Origin: Phallus indusiatus
Taxonomy: Eukaryota > Basidiomycota > Agaricomycetes > Phallales > Phallaceae
Direction of reading: 5' to 3'
NCBI GenBank assembly: GCA_027605045.1
Contig: JAQFWX010000162.1
Coordinates: forward strand, 1 to 64,000
Length of the DNA stretch: 64,000 nt
Below, in pieces: positions 47,417 through 60,153 of the stretch (its first letter is position 1; each line of letters starts with the position of its first letter). Made by a program: the position numbers and the translations under genes. The notes under the pieces were generated by a model. That model did no database searches and was not told the origin of the DNA. It worked only from the letters and a program-made list of their open reading frames with translations.

Positions 47417-50414
47417 TTACAAAGATGCAATAATCATATCAGCCGCCTAAAAAACTCCGTTAGCAAAAGGTGGGAAGATAGTTAAAAAGCTCATGACCTT
47501 CTCAGCAACGGCGTAGACAAGGGTTTGAATATGAGTGGCGACGTGCATTGGAAAAATGCTTGTACGTATTTGTCAGACATAAAATAAGATGTCAGAGAAC
47601 ACGAAGTTTACCTGGCGTCGACAATTCGCAAGTTCTGTGTTCCGTAAACAAAAAGATCTTCCCCTACGACGCCTAGAGAAAAGGTCATTGGTTTTGATTA
47701 AACCAACCAGATTAGGTGAGTAGGTACCTCCGAGGTCCTGAGAAGCAAGGGCGGCTGTACCTGAGATATAATAGTGATCAGACAATTATGACAATTAGCA
47801 ATAGCCTGGGTATGGTAACAACTAACCAAGAGCGTTAAATTCCGGCTATGATAAACTTATAATTCTGCTACTAGTACGAATAGTTGCAACGTACTGTTAA
47901 GTTTGAGTCTATATAATCATCCAGGGCTTGACCGCCTGTAATATCCGGTGAAGGATTCAGCCGAGACTCGATCAAGTTGCTCAAAGGTGGTGCGGCAGCA
48001 ATTCTTTCAGAAAGCTCAACGCTCAGAGATAGGATAGAGCGATCTATGGGATTGAGTTTGTACCGCATATACATGTGTAGATTCAGAACGGTTTGGCATA
48101 CCGAATTCAAAATCCATAAAATTAGGGTCTATGAGTGGCGGATCAAGCGGAGAATTGGACCCGATGTGCTAAAATCTCCGATGATTAGCCAGAGCGCTGT
48201 TACTGAAAACCACCGAAGACACTAACAACAGAACCCCGACTGAAAAGATGCTGGTAGACAACGCATAATCAGGATGATTCTTTATGAAGACGCGCGACAA
48301 CTCACCTGGCCAAACCCACTAAGTGAAACATAATTTCTTCCGGACACGAGAGGATTTGGTAGACCGGGAATCCCCCCTATACAGCCTATGGTTTAGACCT
48401 CTAGCGAAAAAGGGAAGTACATACCGCCAAATGGTGCTATCTCTATCTGTCCTATTTTCCCCTCTCTTAACATCGCAATCTGCAAGTTTGCTTGCAATTG
48501 TTGAAATTTCGATAACTTGCGTTGATTCAGCTCTTCAATAGTTTCATTGATGAGACTTGCAATTATTTCTGGTGAGAAAAAGGTCTGAAGGGGGTGATAC
48601 GAATATGTGGGAATAAGAGTGAACAATCCGGTATGGTTTTCAAGACTGGGGAGTACGTTAATAAACGTTCATAATACAAGGCTTATGCATTTTCATACTA
48701 AAGCTGTTGTTGTTCCATAGCAAAAGTTGCGTTGTTGGTTAAATCATCTAATATTGAATTTGTAATGCAAAGTTTCAAGCATCAAAGGGAAACCTCACCT
48801 AGAGTGATAGGCGAGGGCTCTTTCAGGAGATAGGTGATTGAAATGGAGTTATGATCCTACATTGTGTCAGGATTTGGACATGAGGAACTTGAAGAGGCGT
48901 AAAAAATCACTTGAAGATTTTCCCCGACAGTTGGGATATCTAGAAGCGTAGGGATTCCAAAACTTTTCAAGATAGAGCTATTTCCTATACCCGACAGTTC
49001 TAAGAGTTGCGGCGTTTGAACAGCCCCTACACAAATATTGTTATTTTCAGGAGTTTCCGGACACAGAAAATGAAAATTGGTACCCGTTGTTACTAGGACC
49101 TCACGAGCAGCAGTTGCGGTATATGTGACATTTCCCTGAATGTACTCGAGTCCGGTGGTAATAAGTGGTATTGAATTATTTGCAAAAAGAATTTTAGAAA
49201 TCTGATGATTGCCGTCTGTTGTCAGTTCCATTGACAATAAATCTACTGCTACCCACCTTTGCGCCAGTTAATACCAAAAGATTTTGCCTTCCTTGATTAG
49301 GAATAAAGTATCCTGTCGCGGCATATGAACGGTTTCCCGTGGCAATGTCCACCGAGTGTTGTGAATTAAAGACACCAATGTTATTCCCCCCTTCCTAAGC
49401 TCGTGACATCTCGTGAATCAGGTCCTTCATTAGAAGATGGGATTGACATACGGGAACTTGGTTTAAAATAGCCCCGATGTTGAGAAAACTTTGCACGACC
49501 GGCGTCTGAACCCCAGTGAATGTAGGGTCGTAGCTGACTTGAATAGGACCTTTTCGGCCGTTTACTGAAGAATCAACTCCAGAAGGTTGTGTGGAGCCGG
49601 GGAATGCGGCGCTGCTTCCAATGCTGACATTTTCCGATTTAATCATGTAAGGGAGAAGACCATCCCAATCCCAACCACCCTGGACACCGAAACTCGACCA
49701 ATTGTCGAGATCGTCCTTCCGAGGCCGAACCCAAGCCATGGCATTCAACCCACTGGAACCTCCAATCATTTTTCCTCTGTAGAAGATGATCAAAACTTGC
49801 TTAAATAGCTTGTGCTTTTTCTTGTTACCTTGGATAAGAAACTACCCGGTTCCCTAAATTGGCTTGAGGAATGGTATTGAAGCCCCATGAAAGAATTGGA
49901 TCATTGAAAGATTCTCCGGTTAAGGCTAAACAAGAATGATGAGTATAGTTTGAAATTGGAATCGTCGACGTATTACCAGGGGTGTCTACAAGAGGGTTTT
50001 GCCCGGGTATGATAAGTTCTCCTGCTTCAATTACACCGATCCGGAGAGATGTTTCTTCAGACAGTCTGTCCAAAATTTGAATGGAGATTCCCGGAGGGGC
50101 AAGTCGAACGAAGAGACATACCGTGCCGCTAAAGTGATGCCAGCAGTTCCACCTCCTACCAAGGTATGTAAGCACACTATGATGACATCTATTTCCACAA
50201 CATTCTATATACCTGCAATGAGAATATCAAATTTTTGTTCTGAGAATGTCAAGGCGTCAGAAGTGATCCCTAAATATTCTTGTTAGTACTACATTTTTTC
50301 TTGTCCCTACTTTATAATGAACGTACCGTGGGGAGAGCTGGTCGTGGCGACGGTTGACCTCGGCAGTCACAACGCCGCTGAAATGATAATGGAATAGAAC
50401 AACTTTGAAAACAT
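47417..50414 (-). CDS. GMC-family flavin oxidoreductase (aryl-alcohol oxidase-like)
   Basis: An FAD enzyme of the glucose-methanol-choline family. KFDILIAGGGTAGITLAARLSEE is the ADP-binding GxGxxG region; IGVIEAGE the second FAD strand; GKMIGGSSGLNAMAWVRPRKDDLDNW the first GMC signature; AAREVLVTTGAVQTPQLLELSGIG the second. Asn-rich loops suggest glycosylation. The C-terminus has VVGEDLFVYGTQNLRIVDAS, ATHIQTLVYAVAEKAADMIIASL, stop at 47417. The usual H-P-x-G-T with the first catalytic His is replaced by PEFNALGT (47830-47850), so the His appears absent; the second His (in ATHIQ) is there. Many introns. The start is not settled: ATG 50414 gives a signal-peptide-like MFSKLFYSIIISAAL, ATG 50486 is an alternative. 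Confidence 0.8.
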
Positions 50415-50852
50415 TCAGTGATTGGCAGGGAATATCGGAAGCTTTCGAGTCTGGGAGTCTGGACAATAAAAGACGTAGAGATGGCATATTTATTCCCAAG
50501 CTAGTGCCGTACTATGTGCGATAAAGGAAACTCCAATGTGGAAGTCAGGGATCGGAAGCAACAGATTCCCGGGTCGACAGTGTGAGCCGGGAGCGCACTC
50601 CCCGAACTCACGGAACCGACCATCATCATTATCACAACGATCCGATGTACGATACATATCATGAGGACTAAGAGCGACTGATAGCCCTGCCACTCGAATC
50701 AGCACACGAACCCCAGTCACCCCTTGGGTTGAGAATAAAGCACAGTTCGCCAGATTTAAAATGTCTTCAATGTGCCCTCGTCCTTATCAGCCCTTTTTTT
50801 CCTTTTAGTCTAATAGTCAACGCCTAGTATCCCTCATCGTGTCGATCTCATT

Positions 50853-52452
50853 ATGAGTTCTAACAGCGACGAGCCTGAACTCGTGCTGAAAAGTTTCGCA
50901 GACATGTAAGCCATAGCCGAAAGCTCAATCGAGGTCGCACTATAGATTAATTTTTGGATTCTAGAACAGGTCCAATGGTATGTGCATGTTCGTTTTGACA
51001 TGAAGACGCAACTCACTCGCGATTCACGTCAAGTTGCTAGGTCATCTTCTAAACTACGGTACTCACAAATTGATATAACTCAGTCATAATTTAATCAAGA
51101 TTTACTGCAGCTTTGATGGGCGTTCTTGCCGTCCAAGTATACATCTACGCGCTCTCATTTCCACGGGATTTTTGGCCAATTAAAATCATTGGTCTGTATC
51201 TCCGTAATCAGACTGTCCGATTTGTTGCTGACAAACCTGCGTACAGTATATCTTGTTCTCATTACTGATATCATACAAACTTGCTTCGCAAGTCATTATG
51301 CATGGTAGATCCTGAAATGGGGTTGATATTAGCAATTACTTACTGTCTCGCAGGTATGTGCTGGCCGCTGGGTGGGGTAACCCCCGAGTCCTCAACTTCA
51401 CACCCTGGAGTCTTTCTACGATTCCACCTTTGGCTGGTTTCAGTAAATTTATGTCTCAGTCTAGTTTAACGTAACCCTCACTCAAATCCAATTAGTCGCT
51501 TTGATCGTGCAACAGTTTTTATGCTGGCGCATCTGGACACTCGCGCGGAAAAAACGATTATTCATCCCGCTCGTTGGGCTAATTTCCATAGTAAGTCTAA
51601 ATACTTTCTTCATGGCGAATTACATTTTTTTGACTTTTGATGGTTAGACTTCCGTTGGTTCATGCTGCGTCGCCTTTTATACCGGTGGTTTGGTACGTCG
51701 TTATAATGGATATTAAATATGTCTGTGCATGCTGAGCAAAATCACTAGTCGGGAAGCTTAAGAAATGTGGCCGAAGCAGATCTACTCGATGCTCCGGTAG
51801 TTGTAAGGCACTCTTTCATTCTCAACGTTATCTTTTCTCTGAATCATACATTGTCGGTCAGGGTTGGCTATCTACAAGTATGACATGCGATATTTTGATA
51901 ACCATAACACTCGTTATACAGGTAGATATCTAGTCCTTTTCATCAACATAGTCTCATATCAGGTTCAGCTTTCGGCAAGGAAAAATAAGGGGTTCGGAAG
52001 TTTGGACGATGTCGTTCATCGGGCTATTCGAATGGCAATCGAAACTGGAGCAATTACAAGCATATCTGTCATTGTGGAATTGATTCTCTATCTGCAATCA
52101 AACCTTACTAGTTGGTATTTTCTCCTGTGAGTCTGATTCGTGTAGAAAATTTCACCCTCATTAACGATATCGCAGCGGAATGATCGTCGGGAAGCTGTAT
52201 TCCAACTCTCTAATGGCCAATCTAAATTCACGGTCTCCATTATTTAAAGACAAGAAGACTGACGAAGAGTTTGGTGTTCATGTTTGGAAAAAGAACGAAC
52301 CTTTGGACATAAGAGTTACCGCGTCTAGTACCACCGCAGCTAATTCCCCTGGTGATCCCCTCGGAGACCCTCTAGTAAAGAAGAACGATGTTGAGCTGAG
52401 AGGTTTACATGATACTCGGTCGCGCTCACCCAACGAGGAGGGCTCCTTTTGA
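50853..52452 (+). CDS. DUF6534-type multi-pass membrane protein
   Basis: A seven-helix-like fungal membrane protein of unknown role, common in basidiomycetes. The predicted start MSSNSDEPELVLKSFAD joins to a 13 nt exon (50965-50977) and a 25 nt exon (51034-51058) to read ITGPMLLGHLLNYALMGVLAVQVYIYALSFPRDFW, the typical opening with its Gly-rich first helix and the Y-x-x-x-F-P-x-D motif. Later helices include VYLVLITDIIQTCFA and RAIRMAIETGAITSISVIVELILYL, then WYFLLGMIVGKLYSNSLMANLNSR, the family hallmark before the cytosolic tail. Stop at 52452. It is divergent from the GMC gene and may be the edge of the cluster; a transport or sensing role is speculation. Confidence 0.8.
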
Positions 52453-53549
52453 TTTCAAAGGCACCTCCTTACCTACAGAGGTTTGGGAATGTTGATATAA
52501 TGACTGCTTTTTTTTCATTTTGGAATTCGAAACATGGGGTACTCGCATAACGATCGTTTTTATATTTATTATTTGTAAACGTCCACTACAAGTTATTTCA
52601 AATTATAATACCTATTGAGATCGATTATCATGAAGGTCAAAACGTCGCCATTCAATGCTTGCTATACCGCGAGTTGTCTCTAGGATTAGGTGGCGCGACA
52701 CCACAGACATGAGGATTTGATAGGCATTGGAGAAATAGATAAAGGCGGGTAGTTTTACTTGTAGAGACAATCTAGTAAAGACTAGAATGCCTTTGCATGA
52801 TTTGTTTCTAGGAGATGCGCCACAGTGCCAACTGGACACAGTCAAGCTGGTAGGTAATGGTGCGATAACGTGTGTTATACTTGCTGCAAGGAGATCCGAT
52901 TATTGGACGAGAGGATAAAAAAGATCGAGTATTGTGATTGTGTCCGCTTGACATGCGCAGCTGGGGAAAGCTGACGGTGTGGTGACTAGTAGCGGCTGGG
53001 CAATGCGTTCACCATACGTTCCACTTTGATGAAGTCTCCATAGGTAATAATTCCAAGTGATGGTTATGCGGGAGAGTCAATGTAAATCGGAAGCAGGTAT
53101 AGACTGGCACGGACGAAAGGAGTCGGCTTTTTCCCGCTAAGCGAGGCTTTGAATCCCGACCGTTTCTTTAGCAAGGAGATACCGGTCCAATTACGGTTTA
53201 TCACTGTTTTCTTGCAACACTACAAAAACATGCGATCGGTTTGCCGTGTCGGATTATGCACTGGCATAATATGTACAAATTGGAAAGGCGTACAAAGCTT
53301 CGAAGTAAAGTCACAAGTGGGAGGAAACGTGTTGTTTCAGAGAGGCTTTTTTTCCGAATTTGTCTCTTTCAGGTTCAAAACTTGACGTTAAGTTAATAAC
53401 TCTGGTGTTTTTGTTTCGCACGCCTTCGCAACGCTTGAAACTCGAAGCGTCTTGATATCGTAACCGTCAGCGTCGACGCTGAACAGCGTCTTCCGCAGCG
53501 GAGGGCCTGCCAAAGGTCACGGTGCACAATTCGTCATCAGCGAATATCA

Positions 53550-54065
53550 TTACATGTTCTTCGACTTCGGATTCGATTCCTGAAGTAGTAATTGGGTAAA
53601 GCGTTGCACCTCTTCCACTCTCTCTCGGACTCCGGTGAATCCAAGTTGATGCTCCAACAATTCTTGAACTCGTGTTGCTTGGGGGAAGAGCAACTCACGA
53701 ATACACCCCGGCTCCTCCAGCTATACTAATGTATGTATGGGATGACGCGATCGTTTAATTGACAGATCTTTTTTTCACACAGGTCAATATAATAATCACG
53801 GCACCAGTCTTCCTTATCAATAGTGGTGTGCCAGTGGTTCGCCTCACTCTCCCACTCACAGCACAGCCAATCCCATCTTATCGCTACATGGCGGACCACG
53901 ATCTTTGTTTAGAAGCTAGAGGCCCTTTCCACCCCATCATCATCATATCATCATCATCATCATCTGCTCTTTTTCAAACTCATTTCATAGAGCATCCTGC
54001 AACGTGTCCAATCCAGAGCTTCTCCTGCATTCATCGGAGCGAATCCTGTGGTACAGTTGCCATCT
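53550..54065. repeat. Third, diverged copy of the SDR duplication flank
   Basis: Resembles the sequence to the left of copy A and its start (about 34760-35190). Shared landmarks: ctcggactccg-tgaa, tttttcacacagg, ca-tagtggt...ggttcgc-tcactctc, cagccaatcc. It also shares atggcggaccacgatct-tgt with copy B (gcggaccatgattctgt at 38390). Confidence 0.55.
53935..53963. repeat. (CAT)n microsatellite, one interruption
   Basis: About nine CAT/ATC units with one imperfect unit, within the diverged repeat. Confidence 0.8.
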
Positions 54066-56882
54066 GAAAAGGATTGCCCACAGGTACACGTCTTAGCCTT
54101 TCGCTATTTTCTTTTTGATTATTAATATTTATTTTGGTTTAGTCCCTGCATCAATATGTCTTGAGTCTTATCTCTCAGTCTCTCATCTGTTCAACTGCGA
54201 AATTTTCTCCCAGGCACTTCATTCTTTTGCCTTTCAATACGGAGATCTCCCTTGGCTGTTCCTGTAATCTATTCTCATTTAGGGGACGGAAGCCTATCGA
54301 GCCGTGGCGTTTTTTTTTCTTCCTCTACAATGCTCGTGTGCTGCCACCAAGTTCCTAGAGTCTGCAACGCTTATTTTGAAATCGTCCATGGTCAGAGTCT
54401 CAATCAACCGACGTTTATACCTAGGTATCTGCGCACTCGATTTTACACCATTTAGAAAAAATCACTTTGGATTCGAGCTTCTTCTAGTATGACATAGTCT
54501 ATCTATTGCTGTACTAGTCTTCTTTTGGAAGGCCTGCATGCGTTCCAGAAGCTCACTAAGCTCAAGATAGGTAAGATGGTCTTGATTAAATATAGTAACT
54601 CGGTTTTTGAAATTGCCTTCCATCAGGCAGGACCCTGTCACTGGCTTCTTAACCACCAAGCTCGATCTATAATCAACTTCTTCTGTCTATTCAAGGTGTC
54701 AAATAGGACGGACGTTAATTCGACTCAGGCATTGACACTTGTCCGAAGACTCGTATACTTATCAGTCAGAAACGTGCTCTAATGCCGTTTATTTTTGTCC
54801 AGCCTCGTGTTTCTTGTATCTGTTCGTATTCTTGCTTTCAGGAGCAGGAGTACTACCAGATGGCATTAATGCTTTCCCGCCAGTTCATGTCCTTCTCGCG
54901 GGTGTGTACATACAAGCGTCCTTATTGGAACATCTGTTCGTTTGTGGATGCTTCTCGGTGGTGCAAGCACCACCTCCAATATGTGAGTTCGCGAAATAAT
55001 GTCGGAAAAATATGTCATCCGTAATCCTTTCGAGAAAATTTTTTCTCTTTGTTCTGGTGTTGCACAAGTGAAACATTATCCAGCTGATCCTCTGAAAAGT
55101 TCCCAACCCATTGAATCGTCAATTTCACCTAATAACATACCCAGGCACATGTGGCAGTCAGCGGAATAGGAACAGTAGAAACGTGTATTTCGGTATCGCG
55201 TTCGCATGTTGGAACTGTGCGCGCACCGATTGGTTCGAGCGCCATGTAGTTGAAGCCCGACTTGCATTTTTTAATTAGTATTGAAATGAGTTCTTAGTCG
55301 CTGCCGTTCTCAATTCAAAATCAAAAAATATTCACATATGATAGAAGTTGATTGTTGACGTCGATCGTTCAATAATTTCTTCGGCCGCTTTTCCAAATGC
55401 TCCGAAACCTGTTATCTTGTTTTTGAGTTGAGCACCGTATCCAAATCATAAATCAATCAAATTGCGAAATTTTGCGTCCAGTGTAGGATCTTCTGATAAA
55501 GAATCATAATTAGAACGGACCATTTTCATGCCTATCTCTCGCGCAGATAGTTGGTTGTAGTATTTAGTAATAGTGCAAGCTGCAGCTTGTAGCCTTATGA
55601 CTAATGTAGCGAACGATTTTGGTTCCAGGCCGTGACACAATAATCCACGTTGAACCTCAATGTAAGGTTCAGTCTTCAAAAATTTCGAACCCTTTTACTC
55701 GCGAATTGCGTAGTCGTTGAGAAACGAACAACGACGGGCAGCAAGCAGGCCTTTTGCTTAACCATAACGGAGTTGTGCACTGGCGGCCTGTGGCCTAACT
55801 GAACGACTGCGAAACTCTCTTTTTCTTCTTTCTTTCCTCTGGAAATTGCACTGGAACCTTTTCAAACTTTCAGATCAAGGACATCTCTTGGCGGATCGAG
55901 GAAATTAAATACAACGCAGTGATCTATTATTCATTCCCTTAATTAACAACTTGATACTAGTTTCTCGACCTCTTTTTCAAATTAGGATCACTTACTTAGT
56001 CGGTGCAGGCTATCAGGAAGGACAATCGTTAAGCGATGTCAAATAGTATTGTGTCGGTCAAAGCCACCACTCATACCGGCGTGACTGTGTTGGAATGCTT
56101 TGCCCGCTAAGTATAGAGAAGCACCTCCGTTTTCATCTGCCGACATGAAGACCTCTTATTCAGCTACCCCTTCCTTTGATCTATTCCGATATCATCTGGC
56201 TTCTCGCTTCGCTTCATTCATTTTGGATATTTGGTAAGTATAGACAACAAATCACTCGTTTTGAAGAGTATTAAATAATGTCATTATTTATATATCAAGT
56301 TTTCCATAATGGGATTATCAAAGCGTGTGGAAAATTTTTTTCTCAAAGCTTGTGCAACTTGAGATTCAGATTGATTAGAGAGACCTTCGGCCCCCCCTCT
56401 TCCACACCTCATGTTCCCGGATGTTATCACATTATCTTTCTTGGAATGGTAACATACTTCCTTCACCACTACAAATCTGTTGACGCCACGCGATTACCAC
56501 CGGTCTCAGGAAGGTCAACCTCATTAGGATCTAGTAAGTAATGACGGCACGCGCCGTTTGAGTAATATCAACCCTGCAAGCGAATCAATTCTGCATTTTT
56601 ATCAAAAACCCGGAATGTCGGCAAACGCTGTTTACACAGAAGATCTAGAGCTGTTACGCAGTTGAGCCATGTAGTGGCCCCGACACGTTCACATTGTTAT
56701 TGGTTTGTTTCAACGGAGATGCACCCTTGTGAAAGAAGCAGTTGGCATCATTAGGTCAGCTACGGGTCTTTGAAAGGAAGAAGTGAAAACAATATAAATG
56801 ACGAGGCTATTCTTCCTCTATTCCCCCCTCCCTCAGAACGGCTTTCATACTTCATTCACTCTTTACCCTTTTCACGACTGCA

Positions 56883-57642
56883 ATGCCCGCTCTTCCTCTT
56901 CGCTCGAGTTTAACCCGGCGGTCAGAGTCAAATAGCCCGCCCGGCTCCAGCCACGGAAGCACGAAATCGAGTCCCAAGTCAGCACGAAGCGTAACATGGG
57001 ACCCCGCCGTCATCGCTTTGGACGAGTCAAAAACAAAGCAATCATTGAAAGGTACTATCTGCCGCTAAAAACTTCACCTTCTTCATCTCTAATTATCTAT
57101 TTGCAGATGCTCGAAATAATAACATGTCTACAAATAAAGGACGCGCCGAACCTCCCCAAAAAGTTTCATATCAAAATCCTATGCACCCTCTCCTTGCCTC
57201 GCAAACCCATGCAACTTTCGATATTCGATTAAGTCCGTCTTCAATTAACCCTACAGCTGGCATAATGGAACCAGCGACATCGAGCCGGTCTCGTTTTCTT
57301 CGTATAATTTCGCGAGATTTTCCGTGGACGCTGGAAGTCTCAAATAAATACCAAGGCCCCGTCACCTGTGCAGACGTTTTCAACGCCCTCTACGCCGCGT
57401 TAAGCCTCCCCCTTACCCATGCAGAATGGACATTAGCCGATGACCTTAAAAAGGATTCATTAATGAGGGCAAACAGAAACCGCCGCGGAGGGCAAGTTCG
57501 CCGACTGCGACGGATTGATTGGCTGGGGTCGAAGGTGTACTTCAAGGGATTGGTACGGAATGATGAGTTGGGAAGATCACGATTACTTCCTGAAGACGAT
57601 CTATGGCCTGACACTTGGGTTGTGAAGTTCGGTTCGCACTGA
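56883..57642 (+). CDS. DUF6699-domain protein, first copy
   Basis: A basidiomycete protein of unknown function. The start MPALPLRSSLTRRSES opens a basic, Ser-rich leader with SVTWDPAVIALDESK. One intron (about 57051-57106) separates it from the domain exon. The domain reads FLRIISRDFPWTLEVSNKYQGPVTCADVFNALYAALSLPLTHAEWTLAD, then RRLRRIDWLGSKVYFKGLVRNDELGRSRLLPEDD, the typical DUF6699 pattern (PW-x-L, a TCADV helix, RRIDWLG, GL). A second member lies 4.5 kb away at 62205-63151 on the other strand, with the same DFPWT, R-[IV]-DWLG and WVV-[KR]-FG blocks. No catalytic motif is evident. Confidence 0.82.
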
Positions 57643-58422
57643 ACGACTGTACACATGTGCACATGTATTACTAGTAGCGCAGGTAGCTGCAAAACATGAT
57701 TTCGGCATGTTTCTGTACAATAGCTATTACTTTATTTCCTTAGATACAACTAGTTTAAGATTATGAATGGAATGATACAACTTGTACTATTGCACTCTCT
57801 AGTTTGTTGCTCTAATTTTGAATTTGCTGCCATTATCACAAACTCTCCTAAGAGAAAGAACCGGAGTAAGTGGAGATAGGCACAAAAAATGGCCCGGAAG
57901 GCCTTCTAAAATCGGAAACCCAGATGCTTTGAGATTCGGATTATCTGCAGGGAACCAATAGCGGAGATTCACGTGTGTTGGCAGTGTTTCAAGTTTAGGA
58001 TTAGATACAATCGGCCGCTAGTCGGGACAGATTAGACCAAAGTTGATTTGTTGGTGATGATTGTGAATCGTTGAAGCCAGTTGAAGCCAGCGAAAAATCC
58101 GTATCAAAACGCTATATGACAAAGACGTGGTTTCTCCTGAAAGCTCGAGGTGGCACGGACTTCCGAATCGTCCGACACGCGTCTCATCACAAAGACAAAA
58201 ATTCAATTTCTTTTTAAACCTTCTAAAAAATCGTTAACTTGTTCCAAAGAGTGAAATAGTTGAGCTTGCTATGGGCATCGACAGAATGTGTGCATGCAAC
58301 AAATTCCAAGGGTGAATGTTTATGTAACGGCGGAAGCAAACCTTGAGCAAAAGGCTGCTTGCCTTTTTGGGAACTTTTTCGTTCTGAACTGCAACAACTC
58401 ACTGGCATACTAAAACCAAGCC
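57643..58422. other. Intergenic region
   Basis: About 780 bases between the DUF6699 stop and the LYAR-like start, both on the + strand. It contains a short direct repeat (ttgaagccag twice near 58069-58089). No gene seen. Confidence 0.4.
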
Positions 58423-60020
58423 ATGGTTTCCTTTCAGTAAGTTGCTGGTATATATGAATTGTTTTTCCTACACGCGGCGCTAATTGTTCTCCAGGTGTGA
58501 TGGTAATTTGAGATTCCCCGCTTTTCGAAATCTTCTGCCAGCTTGAGTGCGTTTCGCCGACGTCCTTTTTTTCGCAGGTTGTAGTGATGTTGTAAAGAAG
58601 CCAAAATTAGACCAGCATCGATTTAGATGCAACGCATCTTTCACATGTATTGATTGCTCCAAAACATTTCCTACTCCCGCCGACTGGAAAGGTTGGTTCA
58701 CGTTTACCATTCCGTCAAGATGATACATATTCTTACCACCGCGCACCACGCAGGTCATACATCCTGTATAAGTGAAGCCGAGAAGTACCAAAAATCTTTA
58801 TATAAACCAAAAAATGTTCTTCGTCTTTCCCCTATTCATAAGGTCACGACAGATCTAATAATATTTACATTCATACTTAGGGCCAAGATCGGGGACGAAA
58901 TGCGAACTTTCAAGGTCGGAATGGTAAATTTAACAATGGTAACAACGCATCGTGGAATAAGGGTACTCCTCGTTCTCAGGCGACTGGTGCCAACGGTACA
59001 CCTTTAGGAACACCTATCCGCATGTCGCCCGTAACGACAACAGAAAACGAGGCAAAACAGTCGACTCCGGATGGCGATTCCAAAAGACAGGAAACATCTA
59101 TACCTCCTTCGGGACAAAAAAGAAAGGCAGTCGAGATGGCATCTGATGTGAGTTTTCTCCATGGACCCTTTCCGCCTCCCGCTAACTTCGTCGTGGCATA
59201 ACGCCAACTTCTCACCCGGTCAGAAACCATCTGATGAAGTCAAAGAGGAAATCAAGTCCAGTAAAAAACGGAAATCGGATACGAAGGAAGTCGACCATAC
59301 AAAAGTCGGTATATACTCGGATTTTTTGGTTGAATGACAACACTAATGCTAATTTCAAGACTGGCGGCGCTGGCGCTGACATATTAAAGGAAGTAAATCC
59401 CGAGGATAACGCTGACGCTGGCAAGAAGAAGAAGAAGGACAGGAAGGTGGACGAAATTAATGGAAAGAATGAGGGTGACTCAAGTACGGTTGTAGAAACC
59501 GATTCTAAGGTCAAACAAAAGAAAGAGAAGAAACACAAGAAAAATGAAGTGTCGCGAGAAGGAGAGGCTGCAGAGATCACTGATGAAATTGCACAGGTGG
59601 AGGACAAGGGCAAACGAGAAGAAAACTCAGACGTGAAATTAGATAAGGGCGAGAAGAAAAAGAAAAAGAAAAGTACAAAAAAGGATGATGGGTCAAAGGA
59701 AAATAACGATGAGGTATGTTTACAGGCCCTAAGCGAGAATGTGCTATACCTTTTTCTAGAATGTGAAACCCGATGATGTATTAACGGTCAAGAAAGAAGA
59801 GAAGAAGAAAAAGAAAGTCGACAAAGATGATCAGGATGAGGTTGGAAACAAGGACATACATACCGAAAAGGAAGATTCAAAGCTCGATGGATCATCTCCC
59901 GCGAAAATAGACAAAGAAAAGAGCAAGAAGAGCAAAAAACGAAAACATGCCGAAAACGATGAAGAAACATCGGAAAAAGTCGACCTATCGACTGAGAAGA
60001 GAATAAGGAAAAAAGATTGA
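58423..60020 (+). CDS. LYAR-type nucleolar zinc-finger protein
   Basis: A homologue of LYAR, a nucleolar protein with two N-terminal C2HC-type fingers linked to ribosome biogenesis. After splicing the N-terminus reads MVSFQCDGCSDVVKKPKLDQHRFRC, then NASFTCIDCSKTFPTPADWKGHTSCISEAEKY, which gives the paired Cys/His ligands. A Gly/Asn-rich linker follows (QDRGRNANFQGRNGKFNNGN) and then a long Lys/Glu tail with KKKKKDRK, KKKKKKSTKK and KKSKKRK blocks, a typical nucleolar signal. Five to seven introns are needed; the first exon is only 14 nt. Stop at 60018-60020. The tail is low-complexity, so lysine-run counts may be error-prone. Confidence 0.87.
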
Positions 60021-60153
60021 TCTTTGCGCTTCAAGCTCATCTTCTGCATTTTACGATATATTTGCCTAACACCATATAACTCTATACTGCCTTGCTCTCG
60101 CTTACAAGTTGTGCGTACATACATCGATACATGGGTATAAAAATAATACTGCT

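Larger units (their letters stand above)
52453..56882. other. Gene-poor region of 4.4 kb
   Basis: No intact gene could be supported. It holds a diverged copy of the duplication flank (53550-54065), a (CAT)n tract near 53935-53963, and one coding-like - strand piece at 55446-55679 (IEVQRGLLCHGLEPKSFATLVIRLQAAA...) that continues past a stop with GYGAQLKNKITGFGAFGKAAEEIIE. I do not recognise that protein; it may be a relic. Confidence 0.4.
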
